Assembly (NCBI GenBank): GCA_051453625.1
Contig: JBOZIK010000001.1
Span: 50,400,290-50,464,289 of the forward strand
Reading direction: 5' to 3'
Source: Welwitschia mirabilis
Lineage: Eukaryota > Gnetophyta > Gnetopsida > Welwitschiales
Length of the DNA: 64,000 nt
Position numbers and translations under genes: made by a program. The notes beneath the pieces were generated by a model, which searched no databases, was not told the origin of the DNA, and was given only the letters and a program-made list of their open reading frames with translations. Positions 1 to 10,879 of this stretch are shown here, in pieces. Within the stretch, counting starts at the first letter, position 1. Each line of letters starts with the position of its first letter.

Positions 1-9
1 TAATCAAAA

Positions 10-909
10 AGAGCTTTTGCATAAACATTTATGTCATGTTAATTATGATTATTTAAAAATAATTATTAAAAAAATATAAAAGGTATTCCAAAGATAAATG
101 TTAAATGGTCTCTGTGATGTGTGTCAAAAGGGAAAACAAATAAGAACATCACACAAGAGTAAAAGTCAAGTTTCCATAACTATGCCTTTAGAACTTATTC
201 ATATGTATTTAGTAGAAGCAGTTTAAACTTAAATTTTAGGAGGTAACTACTATTTTCTAACCATAGCTGATGATTTCTCAAGATGCACATGGGTTGCATT
301 TCTTTTAGATAAATCTAAAACTTACAAACATTATGTTGAGATACATAATAAAATTCAAAATGAGAAAGGTTATACCATAAAAAAATAAGAATTGATCATG
401 GTGATGAATTTGAAAATCATTTATTTAATAAGTATTTCAATGACAACAATATTGATTACTAATTTTCAACACCTAAAACACCACAACAAAATGGTATTGC
501 TGAAAGAAAGAATAGAGTCCTTCAAAAAATGGTAAGAACTAAGTAAGATATTAGTACTACATGTTATATCATAAATAGAGTGTATTTGAGATCCCGTATG
601 GATAAAAATCATTATGGGATGTGGAAAGGAAGACAACCAAATGTTTCTTATTTTAAGTTCCTCAGACATAAATGTTATATATTAAAAGATAGAGAACATC
701 TAAGTAAATTTGAATCTAAGGCTAATGAAGCTATATTTTTGGGATAGTCAACTAAAAGTAGAGCTTATTGTATTTTCAATAAGAGAAGTTCAATTATAGA
801 AGAATTAATAAAGGTATAAATTGATGATGTTGGTATAAGGTCTATTTATTCAAATGATAAAAAAGATGTATCTCCAAGAACTCCTACAACTAAAGAAATG
901 TCTACTAAA
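10..909 (+). pseudogene. Copia integrase remnant
   Basis: The plus strand shows the pre-integrase zinc region (LLHKHLCHVN, then CDVCQKGKQ near 115-140). The integrase core follows, with ADDFSRCTWVAFL near 270-310 and TPQQNGIAERKN near 480-520. These are standard Ty1/copia integrase landmarks for the enzyme that inserts the cDNA copy into the host chromosome. Several in-frame stops are present (for example near 225 and 460) and at least one frameshift. An N run begins at 910. It is clearly a dead copy. Confidence 0.85.
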
Positions 910-1069
910 NNNNNNNNNNNNNNNNNNNNNNNNNNNNNNNNNNNNNNNNNNNNNNNNNNNNNNNNNNNNNNNNNNNNNNNNNNNNNNNNNNNNNNNNNNN
1001 NNNNNNNNNNNNNNNNNNNNNTCTCTATGAAGAATTTTTGTGCTCACATTTATTATGTTTTATAAATAG

Positions 1070-2575
1070 AACTTAAGAAATTTGAGGAAACTGAATCCCA
1101 TAAAGAATGGATGATGGCCATGCAAGATGAATTATAACAATTTAAAAGAAATAATATTGGAAGCTCGTAGAAATGTTAAAAGACAAAAATATCATTGGGA
1201 CTAAGTGGGTCTTTAAGAATAAATGTGATGAAGAAAAAAATTCATTAAAAACAAAGCAAGATTAGTAGCACAAACTACAACCAAATCAAAGGCATTAATG
1301 TAAGTGAAACATTTACTCTAGTGCAAAGGCTTGATAGCATTAGAATTTTTTAATCATTAGTAGCCTTTAAGAATATCAAAGTGTATCAAATAAATGTAAA
1401 GAGTGCATTTTTTAATGGAACCTTAAATGAAGAAGTGCATGTAGAAAAAACACAAGGGTTTGTAGATCCTCATAAATCTGATCATGTTTATAGTCTGAAG
1501 AAAGATTTATATGGCTTAAATCTAGCAGCAAAAGCTTGGTATGAAAAGCTAGCCACATTTCTAGATGAAAATGGTTATGTTTGTGGAACAGTAAATAAAA
1601 CTTTATTTGTTAAGAACTTAAAAAAGTATTTTATCATTATACAGATTTATGTGGATGATATCATAATTGATGTTTCTAATGAATGTTTATCAAAAGAATT
1701 TGCAAACATTATGATAATACATTTTGAAATGAGCATGCTTATTGAAGTAAAAATGTTACTTGAATTACATATTAAGTAAATAAAGAATGGAATTTTTATC
1801 TTATAATATAAAAATGCAAATGATTTAATCAAATATTTAGGATTAAAAAATTCTAAAACAACTAATACTCCCATGTTAACTTCTTGTAAAGTTAGTTTGG
1901 ATGAGTGGAAAATTAGTAGATCAAAGGATTTATAGGAGTATTATTGGAAGTTTTTTATATTTGACTATAAGTAGATCTAATATTATGTTGAGTATTAGTG
2001 TGGGGGCAAGGCGTCAAATCCCACTGAAAAAATCACACTTATAAGTAGTGAAAAGAATAATTAGATATATAAAGACAACATGTGATTATGATTTATGTTA
2101 CTCAACCAAGATACCTTTTAAGCTTATAGGATTTAGTGATGCAGATTGGGCTAGATATAAGGATGATAGAAAAACACAAGTGGAAATTTTTTTTATTAGG
2201 ATCATTCTTAGTAGGATGAATAAGTAAAAAATAAAATCCAATATCCCTTTTAATAGCAAAAGTCAAGTATATTGCAGCAGGGAGTTGTTGTGCTCATCTC
2301 CTTTGAATGAAGGAAATGTTAAAGGACTTTGGAGTAAATTTTAAATAGTTTCCTATTTTCTTTAATAATACTAGTGCAATAAATATTTCTAAAAATCATG
2401 TTCAACACTTTAGAACTAAATATATTAAACTAAGACATCATTTTTTAAGAGATTAAGTTAAAAAAAAACATTTCTATGATTTTATTAGTACAGAGCGTCA
2501 ACTTGCTGATATGTTTATCAAACCCCTAAATTTTGATAATTTTCTTCATCTTCAGAATGAACTGGGTGTTATCTC
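1070..2575 (+). pseudogene. Copia reverse transcriptase and RNase H remnant
   Basis: The longest open stretch is 1,381-1,779. It contains the copia RT blocks INVKSAFFNGTLNEEVHV, LKKDLYGL and the catalytic IYVDDII. Upstream, GTKWVFKNKC is readable near 1,200-1,225. RNase H follows with FSDADWARYKDDRKTQ near 2,130-2,180, and the pol C-terminus QLADMFIKPL lies near 2,500-2,530. Stops and frameshifts separate these blocks, so no full pol can be read. The YVDD motif is intact although the gene is broken. Confidence 0.88.
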
Positions 2576-3250
2576 TTCATCCTCTAACTGTTTTCAAGGC
2601 AGTCAACTAGATCTATGATTCAGTCGACTAGAGGTGATCGGTCGATCGGCTTGAAAGCTTGGTCACCTGGACCCTGAAAGTACTGTGACTCATGTCTCGA
2701 NNNNNNNNNNNNNNNNNNNNNNNNNNNNNNNNNNNNNNNNNNNNNNNNNNNNNNNNNNNNNNNNNNNNNNNNNNNNNNNNNNNNNNNNNNNNNNNNNNNN
2801 TTGTGCTCATCTCCTTTGAATGAAGGAAATGTTAAAGGACTTTGGTATAAGTTTTGAATAGGTTTCTATTCTATATAATAATATTAGTATAATAAATATT
2901 TTAAAAAATCCTACTTAGCATTTTAAAACTAAACACATAGAACGAATACATCATTTTTTAAGAGATCAAGATTAAAAGGGAAATATTACTATGAATTTTG
3001 TTAGTATAGGTTATCAACTTGCTAATATCTTTATTAAACCCCTAAATTTTAATTTTTTTCAACTTTAGAATAAACTAGGGGTCATCTTGCTATCTTCTGG
3101 CTAATTGTAGGATGGTTGACTAGATCTATAATTCAATCAACCAGAGGTAATTGGTCAACCAGCCTAAAAGCTCGGTTGTCTAAACCCTAACAGTATTGTG
3201 ACCCGCATTTGAATGGGTTGATTAGAACTCAAACTTGTCGACTGGACCTA
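2287..3250 (+). repeat. Duplicated RNase H end and 3' flank, split by a 100-N gap
   Basis: Sequence at 2,287-2,699 (RNase H C-terminus plus following non-coding DNA) appears again at 2,801-3,250, diverged by eye to roughly 80-85% identity. The two copies meet at an N run of exactly 100 (2,701-2,800). Divergence argues against a simple assembly stutter. Position at a fixed-size gap suggests two different element copies may have been joined by scaffolding. Both copies continue into the GTCAACTAGA-type motif cluster. Confidence 0.75.
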
Positions 3251-3429
3251 TAAGGTTATAGTGTGGAAGATTCATCGGTATCAAAACCAACCTAATCAAC
3301 CCTCTTTTTAAAATAAAGTAAATCTTAAATCCTTTTCATTATTCTTTAGCCACCTTTTTCCTTTAGATCTATTATTTTCCTCAGATTTTTCTTGTCTTCA
3401 ATCTCCTTCCAAGTGATTACAATTGCTAA

Positions 3430-4456
3430 GGATCCTCCAGAAGAAGGTCAAAGAAGAATACTAGTAGAGGCCCTTATTATTTCTACTAAATCATATCTAA
3501 TAAAGCTTTAGACAAGTTCCAAGAGAAGTTTAAGAAGAAGTCAGTATGTAAAGAAAGGGTTGTTGCTACTCCAAAGCTAAGGAAACTTAAAGATGTAATC
3601 CAACTCTTGTAAGATTTAAATCTCTCCTGTTTTCTTGATGTTTAAAGTCCTTCTTATTCTTTTTTCATTAGTATTTTTTATTGTAATGCTTTTTATAATC
3701 CTAATAGTGTAATCCTAGAAATCCTGGTTTTGGAACTAAGATAAAGGTAACTACAAACTACATTGCAGGCATTGCTAATCTTCCAAGAGGAGACTATGAG
3801 GAGTTTTGACCTCTTTATAACTCCATGAAAGATAAAGAAGATGTCACAAGAGAACTTTATGATAAGTTTCACAGTTGGAAGCATACTATTTCTACTTCTT
3901 TACTTATACCAGAGTACAAGTTTTCTCATTTAGTTTTTACCTATAATTTCTTTCCTTTTACTTTTAACTATAAATCCTATATGTAATTAGTGAAAACTAA
4001 TCACTTCATTAATACCCCTACCATTATACTAAATAATACGGTCTCCTAGTTAGAGTATCATAGAAATAAGGCTTTATTCTTTTCTTTGCTAATCACAAAT
4101 CTTTGCCATTATTATAAATTCATGTTTTACCTAAAGCTTAAAACCCTTAATCCCATGTTATCTATTGGGTATGCAATGTTATCTCGCATGCATATATTTG
4201 TTGAATTGAAGAAACCCTCTAAATCTCCTTCTCCTAAGCAAGCCTCACTAGAAGAAACTATTTCATATCTGAGGCGAATTGACTCTCATACTAGGCACAC
4301 AAAATAAGCTTTAATTATAGCTAAATATGAGATTATAGATACTTCAAAGGAATTTGGAAGCTCAAAATGAAAGGCAGCTAAAGACGAAAAAGAGGAGAAA
4401 GAAGAAGATTTTAAAGAAGAATCAGAAGATAAAGAAGTAGAGGAATCTGATTAAAT
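3430..4456 (+). pseudogene. Extra 3' reading frame of Copia-1, resembling the plant transposon-protein domain
   Basis: Between pol and the 3' LTR there is about 1 kb of plus-strand coding-like sequence broken by a few stops and one frameshift near 3,720. Readable parts include RKLKDVIQLL (near 3,580), NYIAGIANLPRGDYEEF (near 3,755-3,810), LYDKFHSWKHTIS (near 3,855-3,895), and an open stretch 4,086-4,307 with LSIGYAMLSRMHIFVEL. It ends in a highly acidic/lysine tail near 4,375-4,450. The spacing of blocks resembles the putative plant transposon protein domain (Pfam PF20167-like) found downstream of pol in several plant retroelements. That assignment is from pattern memory only; function is unknown. 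Confidence 0.5.
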
Positions 4457-4930
4457 CTCTCTTTCTATGCTTATATTTTGTATGCTTGTGTTTCTTGTCT
4501 CCTTTGTCATTGATGTCAAAAGGAGGATAATTAGTTATTTATTTCTGATACTTTTAGTTGTGTCTACTCTTGATGAGCACTTTCCACTATACTATGCATG
4601 TTTTAGTAATAGAAATACTCTTGGTTTTCATGTTCAATAATTTCTATCTCAAATTTTTAATGAATATCTATTTTCATTATGAACTCGAATTTCTAGTATA
4701 TCTTATGGTTATTAAATGATTCATGATCAAAATATTGCTTATCATATATATTTTAGCATTTTCATATTTCATAAATTATATTTTAAATTGTTTTAGTTTT
4801 GGCACAAATTTGAAACTTTCTAAAATGCTCTACTTAATATAAAATGTTTATTTATTTATTTTTTTACAAAAGTTAATAGGTATTTTATGAGGGAAAGTTT
4901 TATCTAATCTCCTAAACTAAGAAAAAGTTT

Positions 4931-4954
4931 ACCATCAATGCCAAAAAGGAAGAT
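4931..4954 (+). other. Polypurine tract before Copia-1 3' LTR
   Basis: A purine-rich stretch (ATGCCAAAAAGGAAGAT) directly precedes the 3' LTR. It matches the usual plant copia arrangement of a CAAAAAGGGGGAGAT-like tract followed by an LTR starting TGTT (here mutated to TATT). It would prime plus-strand DNA synthesis. Confidence 0.6.
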
Positions 4955-6338
4955 TATTAAATTATTATTTTTTAATTAATATTAAACTAATTTTTTTGTG
5001 TAGCAAAATTTGTTGTATCTTATGCAGAAAATATTAATCGATTACAGGTTAAAAGCTAAAGTAATTTTTGTTACATCTTGATCCTGGAACCTGTCAAGTT
5101 TTAATACCCTCCTAAGAAGTTGATCAGACTCTTAAGGAGTTGACCAAACTTAAAGCTTATACAAAAGTAAATTAAATTCAAAGGGGTCAACTAGATATTT
5201 GAAGTGTTAACCAAACCTATAAACCTAAGCATTAGTACTCCTTAGCTGATCGTCAAGGAATCGATCAAATACTCAAGGGATCAACTAGACTGAGCATGAT
5301 ACATCTAATACTTTCTAATCAATTGTTAAGGGGTTGATCAAACACTTGAAGGGCTAACTAAACCTATGCAACTAAACTTTAATACTTCACAGCTAACCAT
5401 TAAGGGATTGATCATATTCCTGAGGATTCGACCGGACCTAGAGCAGAAAACTGTGTTGGATTTTTTTTGGACCAAGCAAGTAAGACAAATAGATATTCAG
5501 GAAATTAGATTAGTGGTCAACTAAACCCTGAGAAGTCAACTAAACATGAAGCTATAAGAAATTGGAGTCAACTAGAAGAACACAAGGGTAACCAATTTAA
5601 GTGACAGCACTAGGTGGGGTCAACTAGACTTTTAAAGGATTGACCAATCATGACAGAAATGAAAATTTTATAGCCATTATGTATTTGTTTTATGTCCATC
5701 GAAAGAACTTTTTACTTGTAAAAACCCTAAAAGCCTTCCACTATATATTGCCAAGAGACAAAATCACTATATTGAACTTTTTAATCTTTTGGATATTTTT
5801 CATTGTACTCATTGGCATCTCATTTCTAACCAAAGATGAACCAAGAACTATTGGTATCTTTGCATACATGATCATATTAGTAGCACTCTTTATTTTTAGA
5901 TTGTACCATCTTTTAAAGAAGTGCTTTAATACTATTCTTAAGCTAAAAATTAAGTGATATCTATGCATTTGGGTATACCATCATCATTGTTATGCTTTCT
6001 TATAAAATATTGAGACTGAGCCTTTAAGAAAAGTCCATTTATAAAGGTTATAAGTGAACTTGCAATACCTAGAAGAGATTAATGGAGATTTTAATCAGGT
6101 TTGGATAGAAGTTGATCATCGGTAGTGGAGTAGGATGTTTTCCCAAACCACTATAAATCTTGTGTGCTTTTGAATAGCATTTTTGTACTTTCTGTTATTT
6201 CATTTTTTTAAAATAGTTTTAGTTTTCTCGCATAAGTTTCTAGTGATTATTTTCAAGTAAAGTTAATATTGTAAATTTATTTAAATAATTTTTTAGAAAC
6301 CTATTCATCTGCTTCCCTTAAGAATTTGATCCTATACA
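4955..6338 (+). repeat. Copia-1 3' LTR
   Basis: It runs from just after the polypurine tract to a CA terminus near 6,338. The 3' part (6,060-6,310) has the typical copia LTR promoter and leader layout: CCAAACCACTATAAATC, then a T-rich stretch and a CCTATTCAtctgc terminal region. The first 700 bases hold many variants of GGTCAACTAGAC/GTTGACCAAAC. A long open frame at 5,640-5,957 lies wholly inside this LTR and is not treated as a gene. The partner LTR is outside the window, so the start is set by the polypurine tract only. Confidence 0.72.
6144..6158 (+). promoter_or_regulatory. TATA-type promoter core in Copia-1 LTR
   Basis: CCACTATAAATC (TATAAAT at 6,152-6,158) lies about 180 bases before the LTR end, where copia LTRs usually start transcription. 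Activity is unlikely to matter, because the element is dead. Confidence 0.5.
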
Positions 6339-7402
6339 AACAAGTTCTCACAAGCATAATAATAATTGCACATGCCTATAAGGGTTACCTTACATAGTAT
6401 TTGATATTTAAGAGATGGACTCTACAATAATATTCAATAATAATATAGTTCACAATGAATAATGAAAATGCAATATAATAACAAGTTTGAATATTTACTT
6501 TGATGAATATTTAAGATCCTTGAAGTTTTTATTGTCATCATGAGTATGAGTGAAGAAAATGATAGAAATGAAGAACCAAGTCTAAAAATGATGTTAGATC
6601 CTTATTAATGAATCCTTTGATTTCTTCATAAGAGGTTTCCTTTACTTGTGCTTAGAAATATCTATAAATCCCTTGATTTAATGAAGCGCCAGGAGTTTCT
6701 TTTTTATTTTTGACATCGATGCTTTATAACAATGAGGAATATCTAGTGATTTGAGCTTAAAACTTAGCCATGTAAATCTATAACCACCATGCAATGGATA
6801 GCTAATATCTGTGCTTTAGGTGTGTAATGTATATGTATTCACTTTAGACATCTTTATTTTTATAGACATCTTCTTTTTAGATGTCTTCACCTTTATAGAT
6901 GTCTTAAGTCAACTTATCTAGATTTTGATAAAATTTGCAATGTGGTATACTTGGACCTCAGTGATTATGAATCCATTATTTATAAGTTAATAGATCACCT
7001 AAAATTTAAGATACTAGTCAAAAATGAAATTTAATCTATTACCTTTTTTGGCTCAGTATGGATGTCTTCAATTTTGTAGATGTCTTTATCTCTATTAGGT
7101 TTAACTATTAGTTTAGTTGTCTTAAATAGGGAAGACATCTTTTGGCTTGTTACTAAATTTTAGTATACTTACAACATCTTATATTTTTAGACATCTTTAT
7201 TTAAGATGTCTTCACTTTTCTAGACATCTTTAAATAATTAAATTAGCAGTTTAGGATTTAATTCTTTTCATAAGATATTGTCCTTAAAGATCCAGCATGG
7301 TCTAGTATCTCATCAAGGTCTGATGTTTTTATAATGATATTTCTACATAATGACACAAAATATGTAATAAGTAAAATTAGAAATCTAGATTTTTTAATAA
7401 TA
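6339..7402 (-). repeat. Copia-2 left (3') LTR, partial
   Basis: Its first part aligns with 13,248-13,391 (shared ATAATAATAATTGCACA, then TTTGATATT). The rest aligns with 38,545-39,501 (GAATATTTACTTTGATGAA versus GAATATTTGCTTTGGTGAA, then long similarity). The alignment jump at 13,391/38,545 exposes the Gypsy-1 insertion. The segment 6,838-7,230 carries about eleven AGATGTCT/AGACATCT octamers in both orientations. The LTR ends immediately before a CCCCCTTTTT tract. Confidence 0.8.
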
Positions 7403-7413
7403 TCCCCCTTTTT
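7403..7413 (-). other. Polypurine tract of Copia-2
   Basis: TCCCCCTTTTTGATGATG on the plus strand reads CATCATCAAAAAGGGGGA on the minus strand. This is the textbook plant copia polypurine tract next to the 3' LTR. It fixes the element's orientation and the inner edge of the left LTR. Confidence 0.7.
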
Positions 7414-8159
7414 GATGATGTCCAAAACTTGGTAAATCTCATTAGTGAAATCTCATCTAAATAATTAAACTCAGACATTTTTGTTTTAAAGAAATGAACA
7501 TAAGCACTAGTTGTAATAATCATGATATATACTACTTCAAATAAGATGAAAGCATAAATACATATATCACTTGAAGAAGGAAAATACATAATCAACCACT
7601 TAAAAATCAAATCACATAGATATACCTCTTGAGGAATTAAGAAAATTTGATAAACTCTCAATTGAAATATACTAATGAAAAATATGCTATTATGATATAA
7701 AATCATTTTAATCACTAAATAATTAGAATATTACATAGTTATAAATGTGTTAATATTTTTCAAAATATCTTTCCCTTTTTAGACAGCAAGGGAAAAAAAT
7801 TCAAGAGTCTAAAGCTCCCCTTGTACATGTACCTCCTTAGGAACCTAATATTAACTCATGTCCTACTAATAATTTTTTCAAATAGTAAATGTTAACACAT
7901 CTACAATTCTTAAGTTGTCTTACTGAGAAATGTCTATATAGGTTGATACATCTACAATAATAGTTCTAGAATTTTTGAAAAGATCAATAACTAATGTAAT
8001 CATAGCAATAACACTTTGAGAAAGTAATATATCACATACACATAATTTAACTTTAACTACCTACTACTTTTAATTTCAATCTTAACTAATAGGATAAATA
8101 CAATGTGAAGTTGAAAGTTTAAAGATATTACATTTTTACTTATCTAATTAGACAAGGTC
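7414..8159 (-). other. Copia-2 3' untranslated region, no gene seen
   Basis: AT-rich sequence lies between the end of pol and the polypurine tract. One minus-strand open stretch (7,377-7,715) reads through the polypurine tract into the LTR, so it is not a plausible gene. Confidence 0.5.
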
Positions 8160-9690
8160 TAATCCTCATGTTCCTATACAACTTGATATATCTTGAAATA
8201 CCTAGCAATTTTGTAAATGCATCTGCAAGTTGATCATCTATATTAATATATNNNNNNNNNNNNNNNNNNNNNNNNNNNNNNNNNNNNNNNNNNNNNNNNN
8301 NNNNNNNNNNNNNNNNNNNNNNNNNNNNNNNNNNNNNNNNNNNNNNNNNNNTATATTAATATATTGCATTATAATATCTCTGTTCTGAACATGTTCTATG
8401 AGAAGGTGATGTTGAAGCTCAATGAATTTAGTTCTTAAGTGTTATATGGGATTCTTTGAGATATTAATGATACTCTCATTATTACAAAAAATAGGAATGT
8501 TATTCATGGAGAGATCAAAATCTTTCAATGTTTGCTTTATCCATAGAACTTGTGCATAATAACTTCCTACTACAATATACTTAGTTTAGCTATAGATAAA
8601 ACAGTTGAGTTCTGTTTCTTACTACTCTAAAATGTTAGGCATATTCCACTTGTACTTCTTCTATCACCTTTATAACCCATCCAATCTACATCATAATATC
8701 CTACAAGATCAAGAAAGAAGTCCTTTAAATACCAAAGGCCCTTATTAGTAGTGGTATTAAGTAATGAAAAATTCTTTTGATAGCTATAACATGTGATTTT
8801 CTAAGATCACTTTAATAACATGCATAAACTCTTACACTTAACATAATATCAGGTTAACTAGCTATAAGATTTGGAAAACTATCAATCATACCTCTGTATA
8901 GATTTTAACCCACATTTTTACCATTTTCATCTTTTTCAAATTTGGTGTTTTGATTTATGGAATTGTATTTTAATTTTTAATCCTATAAATCATATTTTAA
9001 CTAATAAATTTCCAATGTATTTAACTTATAAAATAAATGTACTTTACTTGTGTTGCATAAGTTGAAGTCCTATTAAGTTGCTTATTTCTCCTAGAAGACT
9101 CATTTCAAATTCATCCTACATAATCTTAGCAAATTTCTTATATAAGAATTCATTAATAGCACCAAAAATAATATCATCTACATAAATTTCAATAATAATA
9201 AAATATTTTCCATCTTTCCTAATGAATAATGTTACATTTGATGTACTTTTTTGAATCTATTTCTAATCAAGTAACCTAAGAGTTTTTCATAACAAGCTCT
9301 TAGAGCTTGTTTAGGATCATAGAGATTCTTCTTTAATTTGTATAGATGATCAAAATTTATTGAATTAATGAACTCATCCTATTGTTTAACATATACTTTT
9401 TCTTGAAAATTTCCATTAAAAAAAGTACTTTAAACATCCATTGATAAAGTTTAAAATCTTTCATACAATAAAAATCTGGAAGCATTCTTATTGATTCCAT
9501 ACAAGCCACAGGAGCAGAGGTTTCTTTAAAGTCAATTCCTTCTTATCATTTGTAACCTTTTGTTACTAATCTTGCTTTGTTTCTAATAATATTTCTATGC
9601 TCATTTGTTTTGTTTTTAAAAACCTATTTAGTTCCAATTATTAGTCTGTTATAAGGTCTTGGAAAAAGTCCTCAAACATTGCATCTTTCA
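8160..9690 (-). pseudogene. Copia-2 reverse transcriptase and RNase H remnant
   Basis: On the minus strand RT is recognisable from NKARLVTKGY and EGIDFKETSAPVACMESIR (near 9,500-9,580) and the catalytic EIYVDDIIFG (near 9,165-9,195). RNase H shows DVDWMGYKGDRRSTSG (near 8,660-8,705) and KQNSTVLSIAK (near 8,585-8,625). DQLADAFTKLL sits near the left end. Numerous stops are present. The N run at 8,252-8,351 has the same 13 bases on both sides; removing one copy keeps the RNase H frame continuous, so the gap looks artificial. Confidence 0.87.
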
Positions 9691-9785
9691 AATTTATCAA
9701 TCTCTTCTTGTAAAAAACCATCTAATGTTTATCATTTTTTGCTTCTTTAAAAGTGTTACGTTCAACTTAAGAAATATAATCTGCA

Positions 9786-10455
9786 NNNNNNNNNNNNNNN
9801 NNNNNNNNNNNNNNNNNNNNNNNNNNNNNNNNNNNNNNNNNNNNNNNNNNNNNNNNNNNNNNNNNNNNNNNNNNNNNNNNNNNNNNNNNNNNNNNNNNNN
9901 NNNNNNNNNNNNNNNNNNNNNNNNNNNNNNNNNNNNNNNNNNNNNNNNNNNNNNNNNNNNNNNNNNNNNNNNNNNNNNNNNNNNNNNNNNNNNNNNNNNN
10001 NNNNNNNNNNNNNNNNNNNNNNNNNNNNNNNNNNNNNNNNNNNNNNNNNNNNNNNNNNNNNNNNNNNNNNNNNNNNNNNNNNNNNNNNNNNNNNNNNNNN
10101 NNNNNNNNNNNNNNNNNNNNNNNNNNNNNNNNNNNNNNNNNNNNNNNNNNNNNNNNNNNNNNNNNNNNNNNNNNNNNNNNNNNNNNNNNNNNNNNNNNNN
10201 NNNNNNNNNNNNNNNNNNNNNNNNNNNNNNNNNNNNNNNNNNNNNNNNNNNNNNNNNNNNNNNNNNNNNNNNNNNNNNNNNNNNNNNNNNNNNNNNNNNN
10301 NNNNNNNNNNNNNNNNNNNNNNNNNNNNNNNNNNNNNNNNNNNNNNNNNNNNNNNNNNNNNNNNNNNNNNNNNNNNNNNNNNNNNNNNNNNNNNNNNNNN
10401 NNNNNNNNNNNNNNNNNNNNNNNNNNNNNNNNNNNNNNNNNNNNNNNNNNNNNNN
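9786..10455. other. 670-base N gap with identical 52-base flanks
   Basis: The 52 bases before the gap (9,734-9,785) are identical to the 52 bases after it (10,456-10,507). The true missing length may be zero, with an unmerged contig overlap. Nothing can be said about the sequence inside. Confidence 0.85.
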
Positions 10456-10507
10456 ATTTTTTGCTTCTTTAAAAGTGTTACGTTCAACTTAAGAAATATA
10501 ATCTGCA

Positions 10508-10879
10508 TAACTATAAATTCTCTAGTATGACGTCTTATTTGAATACCTCCACATGGACTCCCTATAATATTACTTATGAACTTATTCTTCTTCAACCTTA
10601 TCATAATGGATTTTTCTTATTTGATTCTTCTTCTTTTTCTTCCTCACTATTAGATTGAACTTGATATTGTCTCGAGGGTTGAATAATTTTTATAGGTGTA
10701 TAATCCTCTTATACATTCNNNNNNNNNNNNNNNNNNNNNNNNNNNNNNNNNNNNNNNNNNNNNNNNNNNNNNNNNNNNNNNNNNNNNNNNNNNNNNNNNN
10801 NNNNNNNNNNNNNNNNNNTACATTCATAAAAGTTGGCTTAATATAATTTATTTTAACACTTATAGTTTTTTCAAATACA
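10508..10879 (-). other. Copia-2 linker between integrase and RT, including a 100-N gap
   Basis: AT-rich sequence between recognised integrase and RT blocks, corresponding to the poorly conserved C-terminal integrase region of copia pol. A 100-N gap (10,719-10,818) is flanked on both sides by TACATTC. No separate gene is supported. Confidence 0.5.

Larger units (their letters stand above)
1..6338 (+). mobile_element. Copia-1: decayed Ty1/copia element, 5' end outside window
   Basis: Reading left to right, the window shows copia-order domains (integrase, reverse transcriptase, RNase H). These are followed by an extra 3' reading frame, a polypurine tract and one LTR ending near 6,338. The 5' LTR, gag and protease lie off the left edge. 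Every domain carries stops or frameshifts. The element ends inside the left LTR of Copia-2: sequence from 6,339 aligns with 13,248 onward in the other LTR of Copia-2. Copia-1 is therefore the younger insertion. Element class is firm from motifs; the exact right end is inferred from the LTR terminus and the switch to Copia-2 similarity. Confidence 0.85.

Noticed and set aside
5640-5957. 105-codon open frame with apparent membrane segments
   Set aside because: It lies entirely inside the Copia-1 LTR and overlaps an opposite-strand open frame. The hydrophobic look comes from T-rich LTR sequence.
9659-10604. Long open frames on both strands
   Set aside because: They consist mostly of N and are interrupted Copia-2 sequence.
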